A DNA stretch of 64,000 nt from Humisphaera borealis (GTDB lineage Bacteria > Planctomycetota > Phycisphaerae > Tepidisphaerales > Tepidisphaeraceae): contig NZ_CP063458.1 in the NCBI RefSeq assembly GCF_015169395.1, positions 434,001 to 498,000 of the forward strand, read 5' to 3'. Of the stretch, positions 24,539 through 33,399 are shown piece by piece (the stretch's first letter is position 1; each line of letters opens with the position of its first letter). The translations under genes and the position numbers were made by a program. Below the pieces are notes generated by a model. It did not search any database and was not told where the DNA came from. It saw only the letters and a program-made list of their open reading frames with translations.

Positions 24539-25294
24539 TCAATTGTTCTTAAGGCCGCGGGCGAGTGCCGGGGCGAATGACGAGTCCGACGCGCCTGGCA
24601 GAGGGGTCTGACCGCTGTCGATGGGCTGCTCGGCCGGGAAGTCTTCATCGATCGCCCACTTGGCGGCGGCATCGCCACTTTCGCGGATGTGCTCGGCCAT
24701 CAGCCGCCGGGCGTTCTGGGAATCTCCGTCTCGCAAGGCTTCGATGATCCGCATGTGCGCCCGCAGCGCCGCTTCGAGAGCGCCGTGCCCTTCGCCGACG
24801 CGGAAGCGGACGAGCTGAACGAGACCGTGGAGCCGCTCGATTTCGAGCCGCAACAATGGATTGCCACAGCGGAGTGCGATCAGGCCGTGCAGTTCGAGAT
24901 CCAGACGGTGACAGGCTTCCTGGTGGTGGGTGGCGCCGCGTGGCGGGACGTCGGCCAGCAGCCGTTCGAGTCGGTCGAAGTCGTCGTTTGTCATCCGCCC
25001 GCAGGCCAGCTCGGTCGCGAGTGCTTCCAGCGCCTCGCGGACCTGGAATACCTGTCGGATCTGTTGCGGGCCGAAATGGCGTACGACGGTGAGTTTGCCG
25101 CGGGTTTCGACAATGCCGTGCGACAGCAGCCGCCAGAACGCCTCACGGACCGCGGAGCGCGATACCGAGAGGGTCATCGCCAGCGCGTGTTCCTGCAGCG
25201 ACTGCCCGACCGGAATGCGGCCGGAGAGGATCTCACGCAGCAGGTGCTGGTAGACCTCGTCGCTGATGGTTCTCCGTTCGATCATCACGTGCAT
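24539..25294 (-). CDS. GntR-family transcriptional regulator with FCD ligand domain
   Basis: 251 residues from the ATG at 25294 (AGGA 8 bases upstream). A winged helix-turn-helix (residues 8-75, containing EVYQHLLREILSGRIPVGQ and VSRSAVREAFWRLLSHGIV) is followed by an all-helical FCD domain (about 85-215) with FQVREALEALATELAC and the metal-binding Asp/His pattern (RLDLELHGLIA, AHMRIIEALRDGD, MAEHIRES). These regulators typically respond to carboxylic acids such as sugar acids or lactate. Target genes are not evident from the neighbours. Confidence 0.9.
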   Translation of the reverse strand: MHVMIERRTISDEVYQHLLREILSGRIPVGQSLQEHALAMTLSVSRSAVREAFWRLLSHGIVETRGKLTVVRHFGPQQIRQVFQVREALEALATELACGRMTNDDFDRLERLLADVPPRGATHHQEACHRLDLELHGLIALRCGNPLLRLEIERLHGLVQLVRFRVGEGHGALEAALRAHMRIIEALRDGDSQNARRLMAEHIRESGDAAAKWAIDEDFPAEQPIDSGQTPLPGASDSSFAPALARGLKNN

Positions 25295-25381
25295 GGGTGC
25301 GGGTCCTGATGTCGCTACCATCGCGACGGGCAGAGCGTTGTCGTCGGTGGTGGTGTTTCACGCGGATCGACTCCCTGTCGG

Positions 25382-25789
25382 ATGTCCCCGCGACCGCGTA
25401 TAACGACGGCCGCGATGGGCTGGCTTTACCTTTTGGGCGCACTGGTTTTTCCGCCGGTGTTCATTCTCTGGCGGCCGCGGACACCTGTTCCGCCGGCCCG
25501 GCTGAAGCTGCGCTTCGCGGCTGCGATCGTGGTGGTCTGGATGCTCCTGATGCTCTGGAGTGTGCGAGCCTCGTTCGCCGACGACGAACTGATCGAAACC
25601 GCGGGACTGGCCTCCACGCAGGAGTCATCGGCGTTCTCGACGGAGGCGCCAGCGGAATCGACCCTGATCGTTGTCCTGGGTTGGGTGCCCGGTCTGGTTT
25701 ACGCGGGACTTCTTTCACTCGCCCGCAAGGCACTTGAGCGGCCGGCGCAGGAGATCATCGAAACGGCCGAATGGCGCAATGTCGATTGA
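25382..25789 (+). CDS. Small two-helix membrane protein, unknown
   Basis: 135 residues with hydrophobic helices at about residues 12-30, 44-60 and 93-113 (AIVVVWMLLMLW; TLIVVLGWVPGLVYAGLLSL) separated by an acidic loop. No family is recognised. The start is uncertain: ATG at 25382 or the ATG at 25415 just before the first helix; neither has a clear ribosome binding site. It is divergent from the GntR gene and convergent with the PQQ protein gene. Confidence 0.55.
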   Translation: MSPRPRITTAAMGWLYLLGALVFPPVFILWRPRTPVPPARLKLRFAAAIVVVWMLLMLWSVRASFADDELIETAGLASTQESSAFSTEAPAESTLIVVLGWVPGLVYAGLLSLARKALERPAQEIIETAEWRNVD

Positions 25790-25804
25790 ACTGGTCGTCA
25801 TGCG

Positions 25805-27739
25805 TCACCTGGGCAGTGCAAAGGCGTAGAACGTGTCGCCGCTCGGCGTTCGCGGCTTGCCTCCGCCGCCGGCGGCGATGACCACATACTGCCGTTCACC
25901 GGCAACGTACGTGCAAGGCGTGGCGTAACCGCCGGCCGACAACTGGAACTCCCAAAGCGTCTTCCCGGTGCCGCTGTCGATGGCGCGGAACTTCGCGTCC
26001 TTCGATCCGCCGATGAACACCAACCCGCCGGCAGTGACGATCGTGCCGCCGAAGTTCTCAGTGCCGGTCTTGCCGTAACCTTTGGCGGCGAGCTCGGGGA
26101 AGTCTCCGAGGGGCACCTGCCAGGCGAACGTGCCGCGTGAGACGTCAACCGCGGTCACGAGTCCCCATGGTGGCTTGATCGCGGGGTAGCCGTCGGGATC
26201 GAGAAAGTAGCTGTAGCCCATCGGGGCATAGCTGCCGTCGGCGAGTTTCTTCACACCCTGGATGTAGGGCGCGTTGTTCGTGTTCACGTAGAGCAGGCCG
26301 GTCGAGGGATCGAAAGAAGCTCCCGACCAGGTGGCCCCGCCGTGGAAGCCGGGGATGTTGACTGTCCCTCGTTCGCTCGGCGGGTCGGCGAAGCCGCCGT
26401 AGTTGATCGTCTTGAGCCTTTCCAGCACGGCCTGGCGGGCCTCGGGCGTGCGGTCGGTGACGTCGTCCTCCGTAAATCGCAGTTTCGCCAGCGGCGGCGG
26501 GGCGACGGGCATCGGCTGCGTGGGGTTCGCCTGCTCGCCGGGTACGGTGCTGGCGGCAACGGGGACTTCGTTCACGTCGAACAGCGGCTTGCCGGTTTTG
26601 CGATCCAGCACGTAACAGAAGCCGGTCTTGGTGACCTGGGCGACGGCATCCAACTTTTGGCCATCCCGGGTGACCTGGCAAAGCACCGGTGGGCAGGGGT
26701 TGTCGTGATCCCACAGGTCATGGTGCGTCGTCTGGAAGTGCCAGAGGCGTTGCCCCGTGCGGGCGTCGAGGGCCAGCACACAGTTGGCGTAGAGGTTCGC
26801 ACCGTGACGGTCGGCACCGTAGAAGTCGGCGCCGGCGGACCCGGTACCCATGAATACGATGCCGGCCGATTCGTCGACCGTGAAGCCGCCCCACGGATTG
26901 GCACCGCCGCGACCCTTCCAGTAGTTGTCGTTCTTCGGCCAGGTTTCACTGCCCGGCTCGCCGGGACGGGCGACTGTGTGGAATCGCCAGAGTTCTTTGC
27001 CCGTATGGAGGTCGAACCCGCGCGGATCGCCCGGGGCTGCGGGGTGGCCTTCGCCAGTCGAGCAACCAATGACGATGACACCGTTGCAGACCGCCGGCGG
27101 GGAGGTCATGCCGTAGGGCTCATTGGTCAGGTCGCGTTCGGTGATGCCTTTGCGAAGCTCGACGATGCCGCTGTTGCCGAAGGCCGGGTCGGGCTTGCCG
27201 GTGCGGGCGTCGAGGGAGATGAGCCGGCCATCGGAGGTGCCGAGAATGACCCGCCGCGCGCCAGTGGGCAGGCCGTCGGACCAGTACGCGACGCCACGGT
27301 TGACGCCGCCACTGGCGCGAATCCATTTTGCCTTGCCGCCCTGGGCATAGGGCTCACCGTAGGGGTCGAATGTCCATTTGGGTTGGCCCGTGGCGGCATC
27401 GAGCGCGACGACCTTGGTGCGGACGGTCGTGAGGTAAAGCGTTCCCTCGTGGACGATCGGCGTACATTCGATCGTCGTGTTCCTGGCGGGGTCGGCGTCG
27501 TCGACTTTGTAGGTCCAGGCGACCTGCAGTTTCGCGACGTTGCCCCGGTTGATCTGGTCGGCGACGGAATAGCGCGAGCCGCCTTTGTCGTTGCCGGGAT
27601 TGGGCCAGTCGGCGACGGGAGCCGAAGTGCCACAGCCGACGAAAAACGCCGATAGAAATACCGCCGCAATCGCCTGGCATGGACGATACAATCCCACGGC
27701 GAGAGTCGGTCGGTTCCGGAGCGATTGAAGGATTCCCAT
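25805..27739 (-). CDS. PQQ-dependent dehydrogenase-like lipoprotein
   Basis: 644 residues. The N-terminus has a lipoprotein signal ([14 protein letters not shown], Cys as the lipid site). The mature part starts [14 protein letters not shown], the quinoprotein dehydrogenase opening ('W-x-x-(Y/N)G-x-D-x-x-x-x-RYS'), and carries tryptophan-docking blade motifs such as [23 protein letters not shown]-like sequence (here with WDHDNP), [19 protein letters not shown] and [16 protein letters not shown]. This is the eight-bladed propeller of glucose/alcohol dehydrogenases that oxidise substrates with PQQ. No cytochrome domain is fused; substrate unknown. Its ATG overlaps the ATG of the divergent Uma2 gene. 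Confidence 0.9.
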   Translation of the reverse strand: [644 protein letters not shown]

Positions 27740-28352
27740 GACGTTGGCACCTACCTATCGAAGGCCCCCTGATCCGGTGAAGATCACCGTTGATCAATAT
27801 CACCGGATGATTGATGCAGGCATTTTGCAATCCAGCGATCGAGTCGAACTGCTAAGAGGATATCTCGTTAAGAAGGACCGCAGTGACGCGGGGGAGGATC
27901 CATTGAGTGTCGGAAAGCGGCACGCACGGGGGATTGAGCTTCTGACAGACCTTAATCCGAAGCTGAAGAGATTGGGATTTTATATACGGATCCAGTTACC
28001 TGTCACGCTCTCCGGCTTTGACGAACCGGAGCCCGACGGCGCGATCGTCCGGACGGTGAAGGAAGGCTATTCTGATCGCCATCCTGAACCCGGCGATATT
28101 GCCTGCCTCATTGAAGTCGCTGATAGCTCGCTTGGCATTGATCGATCTGTGAAGCAGCAGACTTACGCAGACGCCGGCGTGAAGCAGTATGTCATCGTTA
28201 ATCTCTCGGACGATGTCGTCGAAGAATACTCCGAACCGGAAATTGGGCAGGGTCGATATGCCAGGGTGACCCCGTATTCGCGACGGATGCGGATCGAATT
28301 GCGGCTTGGCTCCAAGACCTTGTTGGTTTCAGTATCGGCACTACTGCCATAA
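27738..28352 (+). CDS. Uma2-family putative endonuclease-fold protein
   Basis: 204 residues. Conserved blocks are KITVDQYHRMIDAGIL, VELLRGYLV, EPEPDGAIVRT and EVADSSLGIDRSVKQQTYA, matching Uma2. Its codon use is visibly more AT-rich (TAT, AAG, GAT, ATT) than the genes around it, consistent with more recent acquisition. GAAGGA precedes the ATG by 6 bases. The start codon overlaps by two bases the start codon of the opposite-strand PQQ lipoprotein gene in the palindrome CATG, so the two genes' ribosome binding sites lie inside each other's coding sequence. Confidence 0.9.
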   Translation: MTLAPTYRRPPDPVKITVDQYHRMIDAGILQSSDRVELLRGYLVKKDRSDAGEDPLSVGKRHARGIELLTDLNPKLKRLGFYIRIQLPVTLSGFDEPEPDGAIVRTVKEGYSDRHPEPGDIACLIEVADSSLGIDRSVKQQTYADAGVKQYVIVNLSDDVVEEYSEPEIGQGRYARVTPYSRRMRIELRLGSKTLLVSVSALLP

Positions 28353-28444
28353 GTAGTGCGGGGCGATCTCCGGCTGCTTTTCGAGCAAGGGATGCCACTT
28401 CGCTACGGCTTGAAATGTAAGCTTTGGCCAGTTGGCGGGCTCAG

Positions 28445-29530
28445 CTACTTCTTCGTCTCCACGCCGGCCGTTTCCTTGGAGCCTTTCTTGACGGCTTCCT
28501 TCGGGGCCAGTTCCAGCGCCCGCAGGTAGCTCTTGGTTTCCGTATCGCGCGTCTTGAAGACGATCGGCGTTCCGGGCTTGGCCTTTTTCGCGAAGGCCAG
28601 CATGCCGAAGTCCGTCGTCCACTTCTTGCCGACAAGCTTGCCGGGAAGAACCAAGGTGAGTGTTTTGCCGCCTTCGTCGACTTCGATCGCCTGGCCCTTG
28701 TTGCCGTCGATATCGGCATCGACGAGCTTATTGAGGATTCCGGTACGGGGAGCCTGGTATGCGTCCAGTGACGTTACAAAGAGGTAGTCCCCCTGCGGAT
28801 TGATCGTCGCTTCGATCACCGCTTTCGAGGCCTTCTTCTCCTTGCCCTTTTCCTTCTTCATCAGTTCATCGCCGATCGCCATGATCGCGGGGTCTGGGAC
28901 CATCTTCTTGCCGTCATTGATCATCGGGGCGAGGCACTTGAACACGCGGCCGAGCTTGATGAGTTCGATCGAGTAGACCTCGATCTTCTGGCCATCGACC
29001 GCCAGGTCGTCGAGGAAGGCGCCGTCGAAGACGAACGTTCCCGGCTCCGTCTCATGCTCGGAGATCAGGTAGCCTTCGGCCTTATCGAGCCATTCGACCG
29101 GGGCTGGGGCATTGTTGTTGCGGCCGTAGCCGCCGGAGGACGAGGTGTTGCCGTAGGTCGCGCCGCCCCAGCGTCCGGAGGGGGCCTTGGGCTCGACTTT
29201 CAGGAACTCCCCGGGCTTGACCTTGTCGAGGTTCTCCTTGATGCGCGGATTGGGCGCGTACTTGGGAGGATCCTTCGGGTTCTGCGGACGCTCGTTCTCA
29301 ACCGCGAACACCCGCTTCTGACCCGACAACGGCTCGGTGCCGGTCACCAGCAGTACATCTTCGCCCATGTGCTTGCCCTTCTGGGCCGACTCAAGCTTGA
29401 TAACCAGCGGATCGGGCTTCTTCGGGGGCTCGGGCTTCTTGGCTTGCCCGAGGACGGAGGCACTGCCCGAAAGAAGTAGCGCCGTCATCAGGACGGCGGC
29501 CGTGAAGGTGCGAATCATTCCGCTGGACAT
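28445..29530 (-). CDS. Secreted hypothetical protein
   Basis: 361 residues from the ATG at 29530 (AGAGG 8 bases upstream). A Sec signal peptide (MIRTFTAAVLMTALLLSGSA, cleaved near VLGQ) is followed by a Lys/Pro-rich stretch (AKKPEPPKKPDPL), a Ser/Gly/Tyr/Asn-rich linker (GNTSSSGGYGRNNN) and beta-rich sequence with many Lys. I recognise no family. It is followed on the same strand side by the cytochrome b562-like gene upstream (183 bp apart). Confidence 0.65.
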   Translation of the reverse strand: MSSGMIRTFTAAVLMTALLLSGSASVLGQAKKPEPPKKPDPLVIKLESAQKGKHMGEDVLLVTGTEPLSGQKRVFAVENERPQNPKDPPKYAPNPRIKENLDKVKPGEFLKVEPKAPSGRWGGATYGNTSSSGGYGRNNNAPAPVEWLDKAEGYLISEHETEPGTFVFDGAFLDDLAVDGQKIEVYSIELIKLGRVFKCLAPMINDGKKMVPDPAIMAIGDELMKKEKGKEKKASKAVIEATINPQGDYLFVTSLDAYQAPRTGILNKLVDADIDGNKGQAIEVDEGGKTLTLVLPGKLVGKKWTTDFGMLAFAKKAKPGTPIVFKTRDTETKSYLRALELAPKEAVKKGSKETAGVETKK

Positions 29531-29712
29531 GGTCTGGACCTCTCTCGGGATCAACGGGTGCATATGTACTGGTTCATATGTGCCGGATGCCGGGTAGCGA
29601 TCGGCGTCCGCCGTCGCTGCCCAGCACCCGGAACAGTTCGCGTTACATCGGTGGCAGTTCGCGGGGCAACTGCCCCTCGATTCACGCCACGTCGAAGACC
29701 ACGGATCGAAGA

Positions 29713-30144
29713 CTACGGATTGTAGACTTCGTGGCCTTTTTCCTCGAGGTCGTGCAACGCCTTGAGCGTCTCGACCGCTTCTTCGTTCTTGCCTTCAACG
29801 AGCTGAATTTCCAGCTTGCAGTAGGTCGCAATAACTTCGGCCATCGCCTTGCGGTATCCGGCGATCAGCTTGGCCTTGTCGCCGGCGGCGGCCTTTTCGA
29901 TCACCTTGGGCATGTGCTGCTTGCTGATGATCGCGGCCGCGAGCGACTTATCGATCAGCGCAAGGCTATCGGCGTTCTTGGCAGGGTCCTTAATGATCTT
30001 CTTGAGCGCCTTGTAGTGGTCGCCCATCTCCTCCATCGCCTTGGCGAGGGGGGTGTCTTCGGCCCGGGCAACGGGGACGGAAACAAACGAAACGGCCAGC
30101 AAAGCGGCCAGGACAACGGGTAGGGTGGTTCGAGTACGGAACAT
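29713..30144 (-). CDS. Cytochrome b562-like protein
   Basis: 143 residues: a Sec signal peptide (MFRTRTTLPVVLAALLAVSF, cleaved after ARA) and a four-helix mature domain of about 115 residues. The mature N-terminal helix has a Met in the haem-ligand position (LAKAMEEMGDHYKALKK) and the last helix ends with a histidine (LEEKGHEVYNP), the Met/His pair used by cytochrome b562. The middle repeats helix patterns seen in planctomycete members (DPAKNADSLALIDKSLAAAI). Role likely periplasmic electron carriage; the assignment is by pattern only. Confidence 0.7.
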   Translation of the reverse strand: MFRTRTTLPVVLAALLAVSFVSVPVARAEDTPLAKAMEEMGDHYKALKKIIKDPAKNADSLALIDKSLAAAIISKQHMPKVIEKAAAGDKAKLIAGYRKAMAEVIATYCKLEIQLVEGKNEEAVETLKALHDLEEKGHEVYNP

Positions 30145-30223
30145 GGGTCTCCTCTTTATACGGATAAGTCGATCGAGGATTAGAGAGTCGGGGAAATTGG
30201 GTCTGGGGTTAGAAGCGGAAGCA

Positions 30224-30331
30224 CGAATGACGAAACACGAACGGCGAATGAAACTCCAAAGTTCACTGTCCGAATCAACTCTCGATCTTTGAACCTTCGA
30301 GTTTCACGCACCATTCGCATTTCGCCATTCG
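30224..30331. repeat. 33-bp-arm inverted repeat with wobble-type mismatches
   Basis: Arms 30224-30256 and 30299-30331 match at 26 of 33 positions. Six of the seven mismatches become G-U pairs if the element is read from the minus strand, the strand on which both neighbouring genes are transcribed. It belongs to the CGAATGACGAA family also seen at 3379-3497. Confidence 0.88.
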
Positions 30332-30347
30332 CCCTTCACTGGCGGTC

Positions 30348-31703
30348 TCACGCCTTCTTGGCGGCGAGGACCTGCGTCTTGCCGGGCATGGCACAGGCGT
30401 AGAGCCCGTCGGCACCGGGCTTGACGGGGGTTGCGCCGTCCCACTTGTAATCACGGGGCATCAGCTCTTCGCCACGCTCCAGGGCGTCGCTGTACTTGAC
30501 GACCTGGCCGCTGTAGGTGGCCATGCGGCCCAGGATGGCGGTCATGCTGCTGCTGGCGCCGTAGTCGCCTTCGTTGTAGGGCGTGTTGTTGCGGATGGCA
30601 GCCGCGAGGGTGTCGTGCTCGACCTGGTACGGGTCGGGGTCGCCGCCACGGCCCTTCTTGCCGCCTTCGCCGGGCGCCGCCTGGTACTTCCATTCCGGTC
30701 GGCCGTCGTTGAACGTGATGCGACCGCCGGAGATGTCGGCCGTGCCCTTGGTGCCGTGTGCGTATTCGCTGACGGCGTTCCAGCAGCCGGGTTGATGGCG
30801 GCACATGCTGAGCATCTTCGCGCCGCTGGCGTAGGTGTACTCAAGCATGTGGTGGTCGAAGATTTCGCCCTGGTCCGAACCGAACGGCAGCTGCCGCCCG
30901 CCGGCACCCTGAGCCTCGACCGGGGGACCCTTCATGACCCAGTTGGCCACGTCCAGGTTGTGAATGTGCTGTTCACAGATGTGGTCGCCGCACAGCCAGG
31001 TGAAGTAGTACCAGTTGCGCATCTGGAACTCCATTTCGGTCATGCCCTCGGTGCGCTTGCGCACCCAGGGGCGTGTGCCGTTCCAGTAGACGCGCAGCAG
31101 CACGATGTCGCCGATCTCGCCGTCGTGAATCTTCTTGATCGTGTCAATGTACTTCTGCTGATGGTGGCGCTGCAGGCCGACGCCGACCTTGAGATTCTTC
31201 TTCTTCGCTTCTTCGTTGGCGGCCAAGAGCCGACGGATGCCGGGGGCGTCGGAGCCGACCGGCTTTTCCATGAAGATGTTCTTCCCGGCTTGGACGGCTG
31301 CCTCGAAGTGCATCGGGCGGAAGCCCGGCGGGGTCGCCAGGATCACCATGTCCAGCTTCTGGTCGAGCACCTTCTTGTAGGCGTCGAAGCCGGAGAACGT
31401 GGTGGCCGCGGTCGCCGCGATCTGGCCCGGGCGGTCCTTCTTGAAACGATCGACGGCCGACTTGGCCTTGTCTTCGAACGCGTCGGCCACCGCGACCAGC
31501 GAGACGGCGTTGCTGGTGTTGAGCGCCTGCGCCGTAGCGCCGCTGCCGCGGCCGCCCGCGCCGACCAGGCCGATCTTCAGCTCATCGCTGCCGGCGGCGT
31601 AGGCCATCCGGCTGGCAACGACATTTGCCGACAACGCTACGCCGGCTGCAACGGCCGACGTCTTCAGGAAGTCTCGCCGCGTGGAGCCAATGGAATCAGT
31701 CAT
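30348..31703 (-). CDS. Tat-exported Gfo/Idh/MocA-family oxidoreductase
   Basis: 451 residues. A twin-arginine signal (STRRDFLKTSAVAAGVAL) is followed by an NAD(P)-binding Rossmann fold (KIGLVGAGGRGSGATAQAL) and the family motif EKPVG at about residue 150. The C-terminal alpha/beta domain includes FTWLCGDHICEQHIHNLDVA. These periplasmic oxidoreductases are expanded in planctomycetes and act on sugars or cyclitols. ATG at 31703 with GGAG 8 bases upstream is chosen. A paralogue lies at 34894-36237, and the SUMF1-like gene lies 139 bp upstream on the same strand. Confidence 0.93.
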   Translation of the reverse strand: MTDSIGSTRRDFLKTSAVAAGVALSANVVASRMAYAAGSDELKIGLVGAGGRGSGATAQALNTSNAVSLVAVADAFEDKAKSAVDRFKKDRPGQIAATAATTFSGFDAYKKVLDQKLDMVILATPPGFRPMHFEAAVQAGKNIFMEKPVGSDAPGIRRLLAANEEAKKKNLKVGVGLQRHHQQKYIDTIKKIHDGEIGDIVLLRVYWNGTRPWVRKRTEGMTEMEFQMRNWYYFTWLCGDHICEQHIHNLDVANWVMKGPPVEAQGAGGRQLPFGSDQGEIFDHHMLEYTYASGAKMLSMCRHQPGCWNAVSEYAHGTKGTADISGGRITFNDGRPEWKYQAAPGEGGKKGRGGDPDPYQVEHDTLAAAIRNNTPYNEGDYGASSSMTAILGRMATYSGQVVKYSDALERGEELMPRDYKWDGATPVKPGADGLYACAMPGKTQVLAAKKA

Positions 31704-31842
31704 CTCGTTTTCTCCGAAAGAAGTTGAGGCGTGGAAATGCTCGAAAACAATTTTGTGACGATGGTCGAGCGTCGATGGTGGACTGTCGGCATTCGTACCG
31801 AACCAACTCCGACAATCCACACCCGACGGTCGATAATCAAAG

Positions 31843-33027
31843 CTACTTGGGTGCCTTGGGGCCCGTGATCTCCTCGACCAACTGCCGAATCTCACGGTCG
31901 CGCTTCAGCACGTCGGCGGTCGACTCGTTATCGACGTTCCAGAACTTGTTCTTTTCCTCGGCCGACGGTTCCTTTACCGGCGACACGACGCGGAACCCGA
32001 TGCTGAAACCTTCGGTCCACCAATAGGGGCTCTTGGGAATCTGCGGGTCTTTTTTGTTGTCGTTGACGGTGATCTTCTGGCGGGCGGCCGAGCGGCAGTT
32101 CTCGACATCGGATTCGTAACCGCCGCCCCGGGCCAGCCGCGGGTACTGCGAATCCGGCCAGCGAAGGGCCTCGCGCCACCCGACCTTCTTGCCGGCAAAC
32201 TTGGCGTACCAGGCGTCGTCGTACTGATCGACCACGATCTCGGCGACGTTGCCGTAGATGTCGTACAGGCCGAACGGGTTGGGCTTCTTGCCGCCGACCT
32301 TGTGATAGCCGACTTCGCCGTCGCTCAACGCGGAGTTGTCGTAGTGCCAGGCGTAGTCGTCGAGCTTCTTGGCGTCATCGCCGAAGAAGTAAGCGGTCTT
32401 GGTGCCTGCGCGGGCGGCGAACTCCCATTCGGCTTCGGTCGGCAGCCGGTAGAAGCGTCCGGTCTTGGCGCTGAGCCACTTCGTAAATTGCTTGGCCGCG
32501 AACTGCGACATGATCACCGCGGGCAGCTTGCCTTCGCGGCCGCCCATTCGCTGAAGAGCGGGGCCGGCTTCGATGTCGTAAATCGGGGTGGGGTAGCTGA
32601 CCGCGTCGGCCTGCTTCTCGAACGGGATCGTCTTTCCCTTGCCTTCGCCGAGAATCGGGTACTGGGCGAGGTACTCGTTGTAGATATCCCAGGTCATCTC
32701 GTACTTGCCCATGTAGAAGGGCTCGACTTCGACGTCGAACTGGGGGCCTTCGGCCTTGTTTCGCTTCTTTTCCGATTCGGGCGAGCCGACCGTCACGGTG
32801 CCGCCGGGGATTGGCACCATGTCGAAGGTCGCGGCCAATCCGACGATGGACTGGGTGAACGGCTTCATGTCCGCCGGGACGGCCGGGGTTTCGGCGCGGG
32901 CCGGTGCGGGAGAGACGGCCAGCGGCAGGGCGGCCGCGGCGGCTGCAACGGCGAGCGCTGCACAAGCGGCACGGCCGAGCCATGCCTTGGAGAGCGGATT
33001 CGAACGCTTCGACGACAGTCGGGTCAC
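31843..33027 (-). CDS. Exported SUMF1/formylglycine-generating-enzyme-like protein
   Basis: 394 residues from a GTG at 33027 (AAGGA 8 bases upstream). A signal peptide with a long Ala-rich core (ALAVAAAAAALPLAV, cleaved near ARA) precedes a FGE-sulfatase fold: FDMVPIPGGTVTVGS, YEMTWDIYNEYL, RLPTEAEWEFAARAG, FGLYDIYGNVAEIV and the terminal GFRVV. The two catalytic cysteines of true formylglycine-generating enzymes are not evident, so it is probably a structural or carbohydrate-binding relative. It probably shares a transcript with the downstream Gfo/Idh/MocA gene. Confidence 0.88.
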   Translation of the reverse strand: MTRLSSKRSNPLSKAWLGRAACAALAVAAAAAALPLAVSPAPARAETPAVPADMKPFTQSIVGLAATFDMVPIPGGTVTVGSPESEKKRNKAEGPQFDVEVEPFYMGKYEMTWDIYNEYLAQYPILGEGKGKTIPFEKQADAVSYPTPIYDIEAGPALQRMGGREGKLPAVIMSQFAAKQFTKWLSAKTGRFYRLPTEAEWEFAARAGTKTAYFFGDDAKKLDDYAWHYDNSALSDGEVGYHKVGGKKPNPFGLYDIYGNVAEIVVDQYDDAWYAKFAGKKVGWREALRWPDSQYPRLARGGGYESDVENCRSAARQKITVNDNKKDPQIPKSPYWWTEGFSIGFRVVSPVKEPSAEEKNKFWNVDNESTADVLKRDREIRQLVEEITGPKAPK

Positions 33028-33399
33028 TTGGGGGATCCTTTCAGCGTGGCGAGACGGCACCTGCGAAGTTACGTCCCTCCACCGGGACTCCTTACACCGC
33101 CGTCCATGATCGGGGACGCTCACAACAACAACAGGTTAGCAGGAGATTCTAGCGGGCGGGGAAAGCGTTACGCAATTGAAAGAAGACGACTCGCGACCGA
33201 AACAACCGAAACAATGATCACGCCGACATTGATCGTCACCAGGCCTTGAGAACGTCCAAGGCCCTGGATTCTTCCCATTGTGCCGCCGGGAGCCCGCCAG
33301 CTTCCTGCCGTGGGCGAAGTTGCGTCTCGCGCCGCTCCTTTCTACCGTTAGCGTCGTCGAAAGTTGAGGGCGTCTGACAGGGGAATTGGAGGACAGGTT
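33028..33399. other. Divergent spacer with promoters expected for both sides
   Basis: 372 bp between two divergent genes, with a purine-rich, lower-G+C stretch (around 33120-33220, CAACAACAACAGG and GAAACAACCGAAACAATG). No coding frame or strong hairpin is visible, and I could not pick a promoter with confidence. Confidence 0.4.
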
